Assembly: GCF_041928815.1 (NCBI RefSeq)
Contig: NZ_JBHFEI010000003.1
Coordinates: 248,001 to 312,000 of the forward strand
DNA: 64,000 bases
Source of the DNA: JBHFEI01 sp041928815
GTDB taxonomy: Bacteria; Pseudomonadota; Alphaproteobacteria; Rhizobiales; Rhizobiaceae
Direction of reading: 5' to 3'
Below the pieces are notes generated by a model, which saw nothing but the letters and a program-made list of their open reading frames with translations, was not told the origin of the DNA and did no database searches. Shown here one piece after another: positions 40,950-50,857 of the stretch (position 1 is the first letter of the stretch; each line of letters opens with the position of its first letter). The position numbers and the translations under genes are program-made.

Positions 40950-41357
40950 ATGACCGATGCGCAGGCGATCGCGCTCCGCTTCATGGAGGCGCTGAACCAG
41001 AGGGATTTCACCACGATCCGCGCGCTCATCGACGAGGACGTGGCGCTCGACAGCCTGACCGGCCAGCGCACTGTCGGCGCCGAGCCGCTGGTCACGGCCG
41101 TGATGAGCTATTTCCGCCATTTCGACGAGACTTTCGGCGATATGGTGCTGATGCACGATGCCTTCGGCCAGCGCGCGGCCGTGGACGTCACGGCGCGGGG
41201 CGCCTACCGCGAAACGATGGACGGGTTCCCCCCCGCCAGCGGGCAGGCCTATTCGGTGCCGAGCATCTTCGTGCTCGAGATCGAGGACGGGCTGGTCCAG
41301 CGCCTGACCCATTACCGCAACATGCGGGTTTTCGAAGGACTGCTGCGCGCATCCTGA
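40950..41357 (+). CDS. NTF2-like (SnoaL-type) protein
   Basis: A 135-residue protein with the cone-shaped NTF2-like fold: ALRFMEALNQRDFTTIRALI at the N-terminus and LEIEDGLVQRLTHYRNM at the C-terminus. Members include isomerases, hydrolases and small-molecule binders; nothing here fixes the substrate. It starts 83 bases after the YjbQ-family gene. Confidence 0.8.
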   Translation: MTDAQAIALRFMEALNQRDFTTIRALIDEDVALDSLTGQRTVGAEPLVTAVMSYFRHFDETFGDMVLMHDAFGQRAAVDVTARGAYRETMDGFPPASGQAYSVPSIFVLEIEDGLVQRLTHYRNMRVFEGLLRAS

Positions 41358-41516
41358 CGGACGCACCGCTGAACGGCGGCTGAACGGATGGTTCCGCTCC
41401 GGTTCAGCCCGGCCGGTCTAGTCTCCTGCCATGATCCCGGCCGGAATGGTTCCCTCCGGGACGATGGGAAGGGTTGTCCGGCATACGCCCGGAAGGCCCG
41501 TTGGGGAGAGACCGGA

Positions 41517-41918
41517 ATGATGAAGATGATCAGCAGGATGGCAATGGTGGCGATGATGGCGGCGGGCGCGTTTTCCGCCGCGCCGGCGATGGCCGACGGT
41601 TTCGGCTGGAGTGTCGAGATCCGCGACGGCGGCGGGCGCTGGGACGAGGTGCAGTATCGCGACGAGCGTGACTGGAACCGGGGCCGCGACCGTGGCTATG
41701 ACCATGGTCGTGACCGCGGCCGGCATGGAGGCGAGGGCTGGCGCGGCCGCTGCGCGCCGTGGCTCGCGATCGACAAGGCCCGCGCCCATGGCCTGCGCCG
41801 TCCCGACATTGCCGGCGTCTCGCGCAACCGCGTCGTGGTGGAGGGACGCAGGCACGGCTATCGCGCGGCGATTGCCTTCGCCAATGTCCGTGGCTGCCCG
41901 GTGATCGCGCGCTGGTAA
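41517..41918 (+). CDS. Small secreted basic protein, Gly/Arg/Asp-rich, unknown
   Basis: Not recognised. It has a signal peptide (MMKMISRMAMVAMMAAGAFS, ending APAMA), then a low-complexity stretch of Asp-Arg-Gly-His repeats (RDRGYDHGRDRGRHGGEG), and a structured C-terminal part (WLAIDKARAHGLRRPDIAGV). The C-terminal motif with HGLRRPDI recurs in small rhizobial exported proteins of unknown role. GGGGAG precedes the ATG. It is likely periplasmic. Confidence 0.75.
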   Translation: MMKMISRMAMVAMMAAGAFSAAPAMADGFGWSVEIRDGGGRWDEVQYRDERDWNRGRDRGYDHGRDRGRHGGEGWRGRCAPWLAIDKARAHGLRRPDIAGVSRNRVVVEGRRHGYRAAIAFANVRGCPVIARW

Positions 41919-42444
41919 AGCCATGCCCGGGCTTTGAAAGGAGCCGCGCGATCCCTGCGCGGCTCCGGATGGCGGGATCGGATGGCGGTGGCGGCGAGGG
42001 GCTCTGCGACGGAGGCGGATGTCCTGTGAACGTCCGCCGCTCCGTTAGAAATCGTCAGCAGAACGCTGACCGACTCATTTCCGCAGTGGCGATGCCATGC
42101 TGTCCGCCATTCTCCAGACGATTGAGTTCATCAGGGACATTAGGACTCCGGCTTTCCTGAACAGACAAGCGGCAACAAAGAAGCCTGGAGTCCGGCTGGT
42201 CCAGTATCAACCTGACCAACTCTGGCAGGGACGGGCCGTTGCACGGGCGGTCGTGTCGGAGCCGCTCGACATGGATACGGCGATGCCTGGTCCGCGCCTG
42301 CGGCCGTTTTCGAGGATAGGCATGGCCTCCTCAGCGCAGCGTGGCGAATACCCTCGGCAGGATCCCGGGCTTCCTCCGCCGTCCGCCCTTCACCCGAGAG
42401 ACGCTGCAACATCAAACCGGCCGCCTCCGTTCGCTGGGGATATG
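41919..42444. other. Gene-free interval with a stable hairpin
   Basis: I see no credible gene in these 526 bases. A perfect 10-bp inverted repeat, GGAGCCGCGC (41940-41949) with GCGCGGCTCC (41957-41966), lies 21 bases after the secreted-protein stop. It has no T run, so it may be a weak terminator for that gene. The open frame running leftward from the RTX gene is frame-shifted relative to it and has no family features. Confidence 0.5.
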
Positions 42445-44811
42445 TCAGAGCACGAAGTCTGCGGCGGAGAGCGCCACGGATCCCCGGGCGAGCGTCACGG
42501 CGAGGACCATGTCGGCCGCGCGATCCCCGTCGACATCCAGCGAGACGAGCCGGATCGCCGCCGAGGCCGCCTCGATCATCATCGCGCCGGGCCTGCCGTC
42601 GAAGGCGGCGCCGGTCAGGCGGAAGGCGTCGTCGCCGAGCGTCAGGCCGACGGCGTCGATGGCCGCGAGATCGATCCGGTCGAGCCCGGTCTGGAAGTCG
42701 AGGATCGCGTCGGCCCTGCCCGCCACCGCGCCGCTGTCGCCTGTCGCGCGAAAGACGAAACGGTCGGCGCCGGCGCCGCCCGCAAGCGTGTCGCGGCCGG
42801 CATCGCCACGCAGGGTGTCGTTGCCGGCGCCGCCGGCGAGCGTGTCGTTGCCCGCGCCGCCAGCCAGAAGATCCGCGCCGCCATTGCCGTCGAGCCGGTT
42901 GGCGCCGCCGTTGCCGGTTAGCCTGTCGTCGAAGGCGGAGCCGAGGAGGTTCTCGATGCCGGAGAGGCGGTCGCCCTCGGCCTCGCCGCCCTGGCCCCAA
43001 CCGAAGGCGCCTTCGAGTTCGGCCGCCTCGTTTCCGATGAGAACCGGCCGCGCCAGCCCGGCCGGGGGCGGGGTGAACACCGACAAATCGACGGTCACCG
43101 CCGAGGCGGAGGCAGCGTAGGTGGCCGTGTCGCTGCCCTCGCCGCCGGCGAGGATGTCGGCGCCGCCGCGCCCCTCGATCATGTCGTTCCCGCCTCCGCC
43201 GTAGAGGCGGTTGCTGGCGCCGTCGCCCGCCAGCCGGTCGGCGAAGGCGGACCCTTCGAGGCGTTCGACGGTGGAAAACCGGTCGATCGAGACGGGTGAC
43301 GGGGCCGGACCACCGGTCACGGGCGGCCCGGCGATCAGGGAGGTGCCGACCGGGGGGGCTGCGAGCGGCAGGGGGGAGAGGTCCGTGCCGGGCGCGTTGC
43401 CGCTCCATTCCTCGCCGCGCCCAGCGACGAGATCGGCGACGACGCCTCCGCTCGCCGCCTTGTAGAGAATGGTGTCGATGTCCGCTCCGCCATCGGCGAA
43501 GTCGCCGCCGAGCGACAGATCGAGGCGGTCGCGCCCGCCGAAGCCGTAGATCGCGTCCGCCCCCGCTCCGCCGGTGAAGCTGTTCGCTCCGCCGTCGCCG
43601 ATCATCGTGTCGTTGAAGCGCGAACCGATGATGTTCTCGACCGAGACCAGCCGGTCGACGTCGAAGGCGACGAGAATGTTCGTCGCGACGACCTCGTTCC
43701 TGCCGAGATCGGCGACGATCGCCGCCTCGGCATAGCCGTAGCTCGCCGTGTCCGAGCCCTCGCCACCGTCGAGCGTGTCGTTGCCGAGCCGCCCGTCGAG
43801 CAGGTCGTCGCCCCCCATGCCTTTCAGCGCGTTGATGCCGTCGGCGCCGATCAGCGTGTCGTCGAAGCGGCCGCCCGTCAGGTTCTCGATCGAGAGGAAC
43901 CGGTCGCCTTCCGCGTCGCCGCCGCGTCCGCGATTGCCGATAAGATCGGCGAGGATCGCCGTGTCGGCGGACAGATACTCCGCCGTGTCGCTGCCATTGC
44001 CGCCGTCGAGCATGTCCGCGCCGCCGCGACCCTCGACGATGTCGTCGCCGTCGCCCATGCGCATCGTGTGGGCATTGTCGTCGTCGCGCAGGATATCGGC
44101 CTGGCTGCGCGCGGAAGCGGCGCGCTGATGGCGGAACTCGAAGATCTCCACATTGCGGATCGTGTCCGCACCGAGGCTGACGAGGTCTTCGTTGTCGTCG
44201 ATATAGCCGTAGCGGCCGGCCTCGACATCGATGCGGTAGCTGACGCTGAAGACGGCGGCGCGCACGTCCAAGTCGTCGCTGTCGCGCACGGTGAAATCGA
44301 CGTCGTGGCGTGCCGCCACCGCATTGTCGCGCGAGCCGGCATAGCCCTGCAGCCTGTTGGCCGACTGATAGCTGAAGATGACGATGTCGGTGCCGGCGCC
44401 GCCGTCGATGATGTCGCTTCCGGCCTCGTTGAAGAGCGCGTCGTCGCCGGCATCGCCTTCAAGCGTGTCGTTGCCGATGCCGCCGGAAATCAGGTCGTTG
44501 TCGAAACCGCCGCTGATCGTGTCGTTGCCGATGCCTGAGGAGAGGATGTCATGGCCGCCGCCGCCGAAAAGACGGTCGTTGCCGCCGCCGTCATGGATAT
44601 TGGCAAGGTAGGGGAGGATGCCGAAGAAGCGGAAGCCGATATAGAAATATTCGTCATTGATGTAGTCGTTGCCCTCGCCGCCACGGATCTCGTCGCTGCC
44701 GCCCCCGCCATTGATCGTGTCGCGTCCGCCGCCGCCGAGAATGGTGTCGGCCGAGGACGTGCCTTCGATGAACTGGTCGTCGTCCCCGGTGCTTCTGTCG
44801 ATGCGGGCCAT
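42445..44811 (-). CDS. RTX-type calcium-binding protein (smaller of the divergent pair)
   Basis: Secreted-type protein of 788 residues built of RTX nonapeptide repeats (GGxGxDxxx) in several blocks: GGGGRDTINGGGGSDEIRGG near the N-terminus, GRGGADMLDGGNGSD, GGMGGDDLLDG-like and LAGGAGNDTLAGGAGNDTLR near the end. Between them lie loops with the 'SIENLTGGRFDDTLIG' pattern. The C-terminus is serralysin-like (GADRFVFRATGDSGA, DAILDFQTGLDRIDLAAI) and ends SAADFVL, a hydrophobic type I secretion signal shape. There is no signal peptide. No ABC exporter genes are in the window. GGGAGG lies seven bases before the ATG. Confidence 0.9.
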   Translation of the reverse strand: MARIDRSTGDDDQFIEGTSSADTILGGGGRDTINGGGGSDEIRGGEGNDYINDEYFYIGFRFFGILPYLANIHDGGGNDRLFGGGGHDILSSGIGNDTISGGFDNDLISGGIGNDTLEGDAGDDALFNEAGSDIIDGGAGTDIVIFSYQSANRLQGYAGSRDNAVAARHDVDFTVRDSDDLDVRAAVFSVSYRIDVEAGRYGYIDDNEDLVSLGADTIRNVEIFEFRHQRAASARSQADILRDDDNAHTMRMGDGDDIVEGRGGADMLDGGNGSDTAEYLSADTAILADLIGNRGRGGDAEGDRFLSIENLTGGRFDDTLIGADGINALKGMGGDDLLDGRLGNDTLDGGEGSDTASYGYAEAAIVADLGRNEVVATNILVAFDVDRLVSVENIIGSRFNDTMIGDGGANSFTGGAGADAIYGFGGRDRLDLSLGGDFADGGADIDTILYKAASGGVVADLVAGRGEEWSGNAPGTDLSPLPLAAPPVGTSLIAGPPVTGGPAPSPVSIDRFSTVERLEGSAFADRLAGDGASNRLYGGGGNDMIEGRGGADILAGGEGSDTATYAASASAVTVDLSVFTPPPAGLARPVLIGNEAAELEGAFGWGQGGEAEGDRLSGIENLLGSAFDDRLTGNGGANRLDGNGGADLLAGGAGNDTLAGGAGNDTLRGDAGRDTLAGGAGADRFVFRATGDSGAVAGRADAILDFQTGLDRIDLAAIDAVGLTLGDDAFRLTGAAFDGRPGAMMIEAASAAIRLVSLDVDGDRAADMVLAVTLARGSVALSAADFVL

Positions 44812-45000
44812 CGGCCGCCTCCCGTTCTTCCGCCGCTCCGTCGCGGCCTTCGGGGTCGACCTTATGTTTAACCTGCGGTCGCGCCTGTTTCCCCGGGAAC
44901 AGCCGGCCTTCAGGGGGCTTTCACGGGCGGTCCCTGCCGAGGTCCCCTGATCTTCGACGGGCATTAACCATCCGGATGACGGATCGATACGGTCAAGTCT

Positions 45001-45029
45001 TTGAAAATAAATGAATATCAAATCATAAT
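45001..45029 (+). promoter_or_regulatory. Sigma-70-type promoter of the large RTX gene
   Basis: TTGAAA (45001-45006), a 17-base spacer and CATAAT (45024-45029) give a near-consensus promoter in an A/T-rich 336-base divergent region (44812-45147). The start would be near 45036, about 112 bases before the large RTX ATG. Tandem AATCATA-like copies overlap the -10 and may bind a regulator. Confidence 0.7.
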
Positions 45030-45147
45030 CATAGCTGATGGAAATTGTTAATGACGCTCATTCAGCCGTGTTTAAGGGACAGGTTGTAGATGTCGGACAG
45101 TCAGATTCCGGGGCGTGTCCGGCGCCGATCATGAAAGAGAACAAACC

Positions 45148-48100
45148 ATGGCGACTGTAGTTGGTGCAGCAACGAAGAGCTTTATCCACCGCCTCGGCGA
45201 CGGTCGCGTGGTGCCTGCGGGCTATACCGACGTCACCGGCGTGACGACGGGTGCCGACACGATCACCGGCCAGTCGCAGGATGACATCATCTATGGCGAT
45301 GCCGGCAACGACACGATCGACGGCGGCGCCGGCGCGGACGAGATGATCGGCGGTGCCGGTGACGACATTTACATCGTCGACAACGTCAACGACAAGGTGA
45401 CCGAGGTGGCGGGCGAGGGCACCGACACCGTGCAGTCGAGCATCAGCTGGACGCTTGGCGCCGAGCTGGAACGGCTGGTCCTGACCGGGACCGCGCGGAT
45501 CAACGGCACCGGCAATGCGCTCAACAACCTGATCACCGGCAATGCCAACGCCAACACGCTCAACGGCGGCGTCGGCGCGGACACGATGACCGGCGGGCTC
45601 GGCGACGACACCTATATCGTCGACAATATCGGCGATATCGTCGTCGAGGCGGCGAATGGCGGCATCGACACGGTGCGCTCGAGCGTCACCTATACGCTCG
45701 CCTCCGAGGTCGAGAACCTGACGCTGATCGGCTCGGCAGCGATCAACGCCACAGGCAACGCGCTGAACAACACCCTGATCGGCAACAGTGCGGTGAACGT
45801 GCTTTCAGGCGGTGCCGGCGACGACAGGCTGGACGGCGACGCGGGCGCCGACACGATGACCGGCGGCGCCGGCAACGACCGCTACTTCGTCGACAATGCC
45901 GGCGATCTGACCGTCGAGCTCGCCAATGGCGGCATCGATACGGTGGAGTCGCGCATCAGCTGGACGCTTTCCGCCGAGGTCGAGAACCTCGTTCTCGCCG
46001 GCATTTCGAGCATCAACGGCACGGGCAACGCCCTCGACAACGTCATCACCGGCACGATCGGCGTCAACGTGCTTGCCGGCGGCGCCGGCAACGACACGCT
46101 CGACGGCGGTGCGGGCGCCGATACGCTCTCGGGCGGCGCGGGCGACGACACCTATGTCGTCGACAACAGTGGCGACACGGTGATCGAGGCGGCCAATGGC
46201 GGCACGGACACGGTCCGCTCCAGCGTCAGCTGGACGCTCGGCTCCGACGTCGAGAACCTGACGCTCCTCGGCTCCGCCGGCCTCAGCGGCACCGGCAATG
46301 CGCTGAACAACATCATCATCGGCAATTCCGGCAAGAACACGCTTTCGGGCGGCGCCGGCAACGACACGCTCGACGGCAGCACCGGGGCCGACGCGATGAC
46401 GGGGGGTGCCGGCGACGATACCTTCGTCGTCGACGACAAGGGCGACACCACCGTCGAGGCGGCGGGCGGCGGCACGGACACGGTCCGCTCCAGCATCACC
46501 TGGACGCTCGGCAGTGAGATCGAGCGCCTGGTGCTGACCGGATCGAATGCGACCAACGGCACCGGCAACGCGCTCGACAACACCCTGACCGGCAATACCG
46601 GCAACAACACGCTAAACGGCGGCGTCGGCGCGGACACGATGGCGGGCGGGCTCGGCAACGACATCTACGTCGTCGACAACGCCGGCGACATCGTCACCGA
46701 GGCGGCAAGTGCCGGAACCGACCGGGTGCTCGCGGGCATCAGCTATGCCCTCACCGCCAATGTCGAGCAGCTCGTGCTCACCGGGACCACGGCGATCAAC
46801 GGCACGGGCAATGCGCTGGCGAATGCCCTGACCGGCAACACGGCCGCCAACATCCTCGACGGCGGCGCCGGCGCCGACACGATGACCGGCGGCAAGGGCG
46901 ATGACACCTACGTCGTCGACAATGTCGGCGACAAGGTCTTGGAAAGCCTGAACGAGGGCATCGACACGGTCCAGGCCAGCGTCGACCACCGGCTGGCGGC
47001 CAATATCGAGAACCTCGTTCTCACCGGCAGCGGCAGCATCTATGCTATCGGCAACACGCTGAACAACACCATCACCGGCAATGCGGGCGCCAACTATATT
47101 AACGGTGGTGCCGGTATCGATACGATGGCGGGCGGTGCCGGCGACGATACCTATCTCGTCGATGATGTCGGCGACGTCGTCGTCGAGGCGGCCAATGCCG
47201 GCACGGACAGCGTGCAGTCGAGCGTCAGCTACACGCTCGGCGCCAATGTCGAGCGCCTGGTTCTGACCGGAACCGTCGGGATCAACGGCACGGGCAATGC
47301 GCTCGACAACACGCTGACCGGCAACGCCGCAGCCAACATCCTCAATGGCGGCGCCGGCGCGGACGCCATGACCGGCGGCAAGGGCGACGACACTTATGTG
47401 GTCGACAATGCCGGCGACACGACGGTCGAACTCGCCGGTGGCGGCACCGACACGGTCCAGTCGAGCATCAGCTGGACGCTCGCAGCCGAGATCGAGAAGC
47501 TCGTGTTGACCGGCACCGCCGCGATCGACGGCACCGGCAACGCCCTTGCCAACACGCTGACCGGCAACAGCGGCGCCAACACGCTCGACGGCGGCGCAGG
47601 CGCCGACAGCATGGCCGGCGGTGCCGGCAACGATCTCTACATCGTCGACAATGTCGGCGACAAGATCACCGAGATCAGCACCGGCGGCATCGACAGCGTC
47701 CAGTCGAGCGTCAGTTTCGCGCTCTTTTCAAATGTCGAGAACCTGACTCTGACCGGATCGGCGGCGATCGACGGCAGCGGCAACAAGCTGAACAACACCC
47801 TTGTCGGCAACAGCGGCAACAACACGCTGAACGGGGCCGGCGGCGCCGATACCATGGCGGGCGGCGCGGGCGACGACACCTATGTCGTCGACAATGTCGG
47901 CGACACGACGGTGGAGCTGGCGAACAATGGCGTCGACACGGTCCAGTCGAGCATCAGCTGGACCCTGGCCGACAATATCGAGCGCCTCGTCTTGACCGGC
48001 GCGCTTTCGATCGACGGCACCGGCAATGCGCTCGCCAACACGCTCACCGGCAACAGCCGCAACAATATCCTGAACGGCGGCGCCGGCGCCGACACGATGA

Positions 48101-50622
48101 CCGGCGGCGCGGGTGACGACACCTATGTCGTCGATAATGCCGGCGACGTCGTGGTGGAACTGGCGAAGGGCGGCACCGATACCGTGCAGTCGAGCATCGA
48201 CTATGTTCTCGGCGCGGAGGTGGAACGGCTGCAGCTGACCGGGACGACTGCGATCAACGGCACCGGCAACGCGCTCGCCAACGCGCTTCTCGGCAACAGT
48301 GCCGCAAACACGCTCGATGGCGGTGCCGGCGCCGACACGATGACCGGCGGTGCCGGCGACGACACCTATATCGTGGACCACGTGAAGGACCAGGTGATCG
48401 AGGCCGCCAATGGCGGCACCGACACGGTTCGCGCCAGCATCAGCATCCAGCTCGCCGCGAATGTGGAAACCCTGGTTCTGACCGGCACCAGCGCCATCAA
48501 CGGCACCGGCAACGCGCTCGCCAATTCCCTGATCGGCAACAGCGCCGCCAACAGGCTCGACGGCGGCGCGGGCGCGGATACGATGACGGGCGGCGACGGC
48601 GACGACATCTATGTCGTCGACAATGCCGGCGACATGACGGTGGAACTCGCCAATGGCGGTACGGACACGGTGCAGTCGAGCATCGGCTGGACGCTGGCCG
48701 GCAATATCGAGCGGCTCGTCCTCACCGGATCGCTGTCGATCAACGGCACCGGCAACGCGCTCGACAACAGCCTCACCGGCAACAGCGGCAACAACATCCT
48801 CGATGGCGGCGTCGGTGCCGACACGATGACCGGCGGCGCGGGCCACGATACCTACATCGTCGACAATGTCGGCGACACGACGATCGAAGCGGCCAATGGC
48901 GGCAATGACACGGTGCAGTCCAGCATCACCTGGACTCTGGCGAACGAGATCGAGAAGCTGGTGCTGACCGGCACGGCCGCGATCAACGGCACCGGCAACG
49001 CGCTCGCCAACACGCTGACCGGCAACAGCGGCGCCAACACGCTGAACGGCGGTGCCGGCGGCGATGCGATGGCCGGTGGTGCCGGCAACGACACCTACGT
49101 CGTCGACAATGCCGGCGACACCGTGATCGAGGCGGCGAACGGCGGCGTCGACACGGTCCAGGCAAGCGTCAGCTGGGCCCTGTCGGCCGAAGTCGAGAAC
49201 CTGGTTCTGACCGGAAGCTCGGCGATCAACGGCACCGGCAACAGCCTCGCCAATGCGATCATCGGCAACAGCGCGGCCAATGTCCTCGACGGCGGCGCCG
49301 GCGCGGACACCCTGACCGGCGGCCTCGGCAACGACACCTATATCGTCGACAATGTCGGCGACACCGTGATCGAGGCCGCGAATGGCGGCACCGATACCGT
49401 GGTGTCGAGCATCAGCTGGACGATCGGCAGCGAGATCGAGAACCTGACGCTCTCCGGCTCGGCCGCGATCAACGGCACCGGCAACCTGCTCGCCAACATC
49501 CTGACCGGCAACAGCGGCCGCAACATTCTCAACGGCGGTCTCGGGGCCGATACGATGATCGGCGGCGCCGGCAACGACACTTATGTCGTCGACCATTCCG
49601 GCGACACCACCGTCGAGACCGCCGGCGGCGGCACCGACACGGTCGAGGCGAGCCTCAGCTGGACGCTCGGCGCCGAGGTCGAGAACCTGACGCTGACCGG
49701 CACCTCGGCGATCAACGGCACCGGCAACGCGCTCGGCAACGTGATCATCGGCAATGACGGCAACAACACGCTGGTCGGCGGCGCCGGTCGCGACACCGTC
49801 AGCGGCGGTGCCGGCAACGACACGCTGAGCATCCTCGCCACCACCGACGTCGCCTTCGGCGACAGCTATGACGGCGGCGCGGGCACCGACACGCTCTTCG
49901 GCGCCGCCATGGGAAGTGCCGTCGATCTCAGCACGTCGACGATCGCCAACATCGAGAGCCTCTCGGGCTTTGCCGGCGGGGTGCAGCTGAAGGCGAGCCA
50001 GCTCGACGGCTTCACGACGGCGGTCCAGACCGGGGCGATTACGCTGACCTCGTCCGGTCTTGTCGACCTGACGGATGCCAGCGTGGCGACGAGCGTCTTC
50101 ACCCTGTCGTCGGTCGGCAACACGCTGAAGCTCAAGGATGACGGGCTTGCCGGCTACACCATCAATGGCGGCGCCAAGGCGGATACGATCACGATCGAGG
50201 CCGGCACGGGCACGCGCGCCCATGTGCTGAACGGCGGCGGCGGCAACGACACGATCACCGGCGGCGCTGGCGCCGACACGATCGACGGCGGCACCGGCAA
50301 CGACATCCTGACAGGCGGCCTCGGTGCGGACCGCTTCCTCTTCAACACGTCGAGCGGCAGCGACACGATCGCCGATTTCAACGCCCTCGACGGCGGCGCG
50401 GCGGAAGGCGACCTCATCGCCATCTCCGCCGCCCTGGTCGGCACCTTCGCCTATGTCGGCGCCGATGCCTTCAGCGGCGGCAGCGACAACAGCGAGGCCC
50501 GCATCAGCGGCAACAAGGTGCTGATCGACATCGACGGCAACGGCGTCGCCGACATCACCGTGACGCTGACCGGGCTGACCGACGCGGCACAGCTGTCGGC
50601 CTCGGACTTCCTCTTCCTCTGA
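45148..50622 (+). CDS. Giant RTX protein with 18 tandem 81-residue repeats
   Basis: Calcium-binding secreted-type protein of 1824 residues. After a short N-terminal part (MATVVGAATKSFIHRLGDG), residues from about 59 to 1543 are 18 copies of an 81-residue unit. Each unit contains RTX nonapeptides (GGAGADTMTGGAGDD), TYVVDNxGD, a WTLxxEVENLVLTG strand and INGTGNALANTLTGNS. The remaining ~280 residues hold a non-repeat domain (STIANIESLSGFAGG onward), a further RTX block, SGSDTIADFNALDGG and a hydrophobic end LSASDFLFL, the usual type I secretion terminus. No signal peptide. It is probably an exopolysaccharide-associated or surface protein; function is unknown. No T1SS genes are seen nearby. Confidence 0.92.
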   Translation: MATVVGAATKSFIHRLGDGRVVPAGYTDVTGVTTGADTITGQSQDDIIYGDAGNDTIDGGAGADEMIGGAGDDIYIVDNVNDKVTEVAGEGTDTVQSSISWTLGAELERLVLTGTARINGTGNALNNLITGNANANTLNGGVGADTMTGGLGDDTYIVDNIGDIVVEAANGGIDTVRSSVTYTLASEVENLTLIGSAAINATGNALNNTLIGNSAVNVLSGGAGDDRLDGDAGADTMTGGAGNDRYFVDNAGDLTVELANGGIDTVESRISWTLSAEVENLVLAGISSINGTGNALDNVITGTIGVNVLAGGAGNDTLDGGAGADTLSGGAGDDTYVVDNSGDTVIEAANGGTDTVRSSVSWTLGSDVENLTLLGSAGLSGTGNALNNIIIGNSGKNTLSGGAGNDTLDGSTGADAMTGGAGDDTFVVDDKGDTTVEAAGGGTDTVRSSITWTLGSEIERLVLTGSNATNGTGNALDNTLTGNTGNNTLNGGVGADTMAGGLGNDIYVVDNAGDIVTEAASAGTDRVLAGISYALTANVEQLVLTGTTAINGTGNALANALTGNTAANILDGGAGADTMTGGKGDDTYVVDNVGDKVLESLNEGIDTVQASVDHRLAANIENLVLTGSGSIYAIGNTLNNTITGNAGANYINGGAGIDTMAGGAGDDTYLVDDVGDVVVEAANAGTDSVQSSVSYTLGANVERLVLTGTVGINGTGNALDNTLTGNAAANILNGGAGADAMTGGKGDDTYVVDNAGDTTVELAGGGTDTVQSSISWTLAAEIEKLVLTGTAAIDGTGNALANTLTGNSGANTLDGGAGADSMAGGAGNDLYIVDNVGDKITEISTGGIDSVQSSVSFALFSNVENLTLTGSAAIDGSGNKLNNTLVGNSGNNTLNGAGGADTMAGGAGDDTYVVDNVGDTTVELANNGVDTVQSSISWTLADNIERLVLTGALSIDGTGNALANTLTGNSRNNILNGGAGADTMTGGAGDDTYVVDNAGDVVVELAKGGTDTVQSSIDYVLGAEVERLQLTGTTAINGTGNALANALLGNSAANTLDGGAGADTMTGGAGDDTYIVDHVKDQVIEAANGGTDTVRASISIQLAANVETLVLTGTSAINGTGNALANSLIGNSAANRLDGGAGADTMTGGDGDDIYVVDNAGDMTVELANGGTDTVQSSIGWTLAGNIERLVLTGSLSINGTGNALDNSLTGNSGNNILDGGVGADTMTGGAGHDTYIVDNVGDTTIEAANGGNDTVQSSITWTLANEIEKLVLTGTAAINGTGNALANTLTGNSGANTLNGGAGGDAMAGGAGNDTYVVDNAGDTVIEAANGGVDTVQASVSWALSAEVENLVLTGSSAINGTGNSLANAIIGNSAANVLDGGAGADTLTGGLGNDTYIVDNVGDTVIEAANGGTDTVVSSISWTIGSEIENLTLSGSAAINGTGNLLANILTGNSGRNILNGGLGADTMIGGAGNDTYVVDHSGDTTVETAGGGTDTVEASLSWTLGAEVENLTLTGTSAINGTGNALGNVIIGNDGNNTLVGGAGRDTVSGGAGNDTLSILATTDVAFGDSYDGGAGTDTLFGAAMGSAVDLSTSTIANIESLSGFAGGVQLKASQLDGFTTAVQTGAITLTSSGLVDLTDASVATSVFTLSSVGNTLKLKDDGLAGYTINGGAKADTITIEAGTGTRAHVLNGGGGNDTITGGAGADTIDGGTGNDILTGGLGADRFLFNTSSGSDTIADFNALDGGAAEGDLIAISAALVGTFAYVGADAFSGGSDNSEARISGNKVLIDIDGNGVADITVTLTGLTDAAQLSASDFLFL
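45322..49776 (+). repeat. Eighteen tandem 243-bp coding repeats
   Basis: Within the large RTX gene the unit length is 243 bp (81 codons). The total of 4455 bp equals 18 x 243 plus 3 x 27, so three units appear to carry one extra RTX nonapeptide; these occur in the first part, while from about 47.4 kb to the end spacing is exactly 243 bp. The EVENL/IERLVLTG strand can be counted 18 times. Nucleotide similarity between units is high but not perfect, with mostly third-base and conservative differences. Confidence 0.88.
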
Positions 50623-50659
50623 GCCGCAGCGCTCCGGAAGAACGCATGGAAAATCGCTT

Positions 50660-50687
50660 CGCCGCCGGGATCTCCCGGCGGCGTTTT
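50660..50687 (+). terminator. Rho-independent terminator of the large RTX gene
   Basis: An 11-bp palindrome (CGCCGCCGGGA at 50660-50670 with TCCCGGCGGCG at 50673-50683) followed by TTTT (50684-50687) lies about 38 bases after the stop. A second T run follows at about 50691. Confidence 0.85.
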
Positions 50688-50857
50688 CCGTTTTTCCCCT
50701 GCGGCGACCGATGCATGCAGGGCATGGGCGCCGCCTGAAATTGTCAATCGACGTTTTACCCGCTTGTCGTATAGACATGTTTCGGGACCAGTGCCGCCGC
50801 CATCGCATCGAGGGGCTTCGGCATGGAGGACAGCAGGGCAGGGAGCAGACCGACGAC

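Noticed and set aside
42140..42444. Possible remnant gene downstream of the smaller RTX gene
   Set aside because: The open frame is off-frame from the RTX gene and I recognise no family, so it is not called a pseudogene.
45322..49776. Regular repeats resembling a CRISPR-like array
   Set aside because: The unit is 243 bp and fully coding with RTX motifs. There are no short palindromic repeats with unique spacers.
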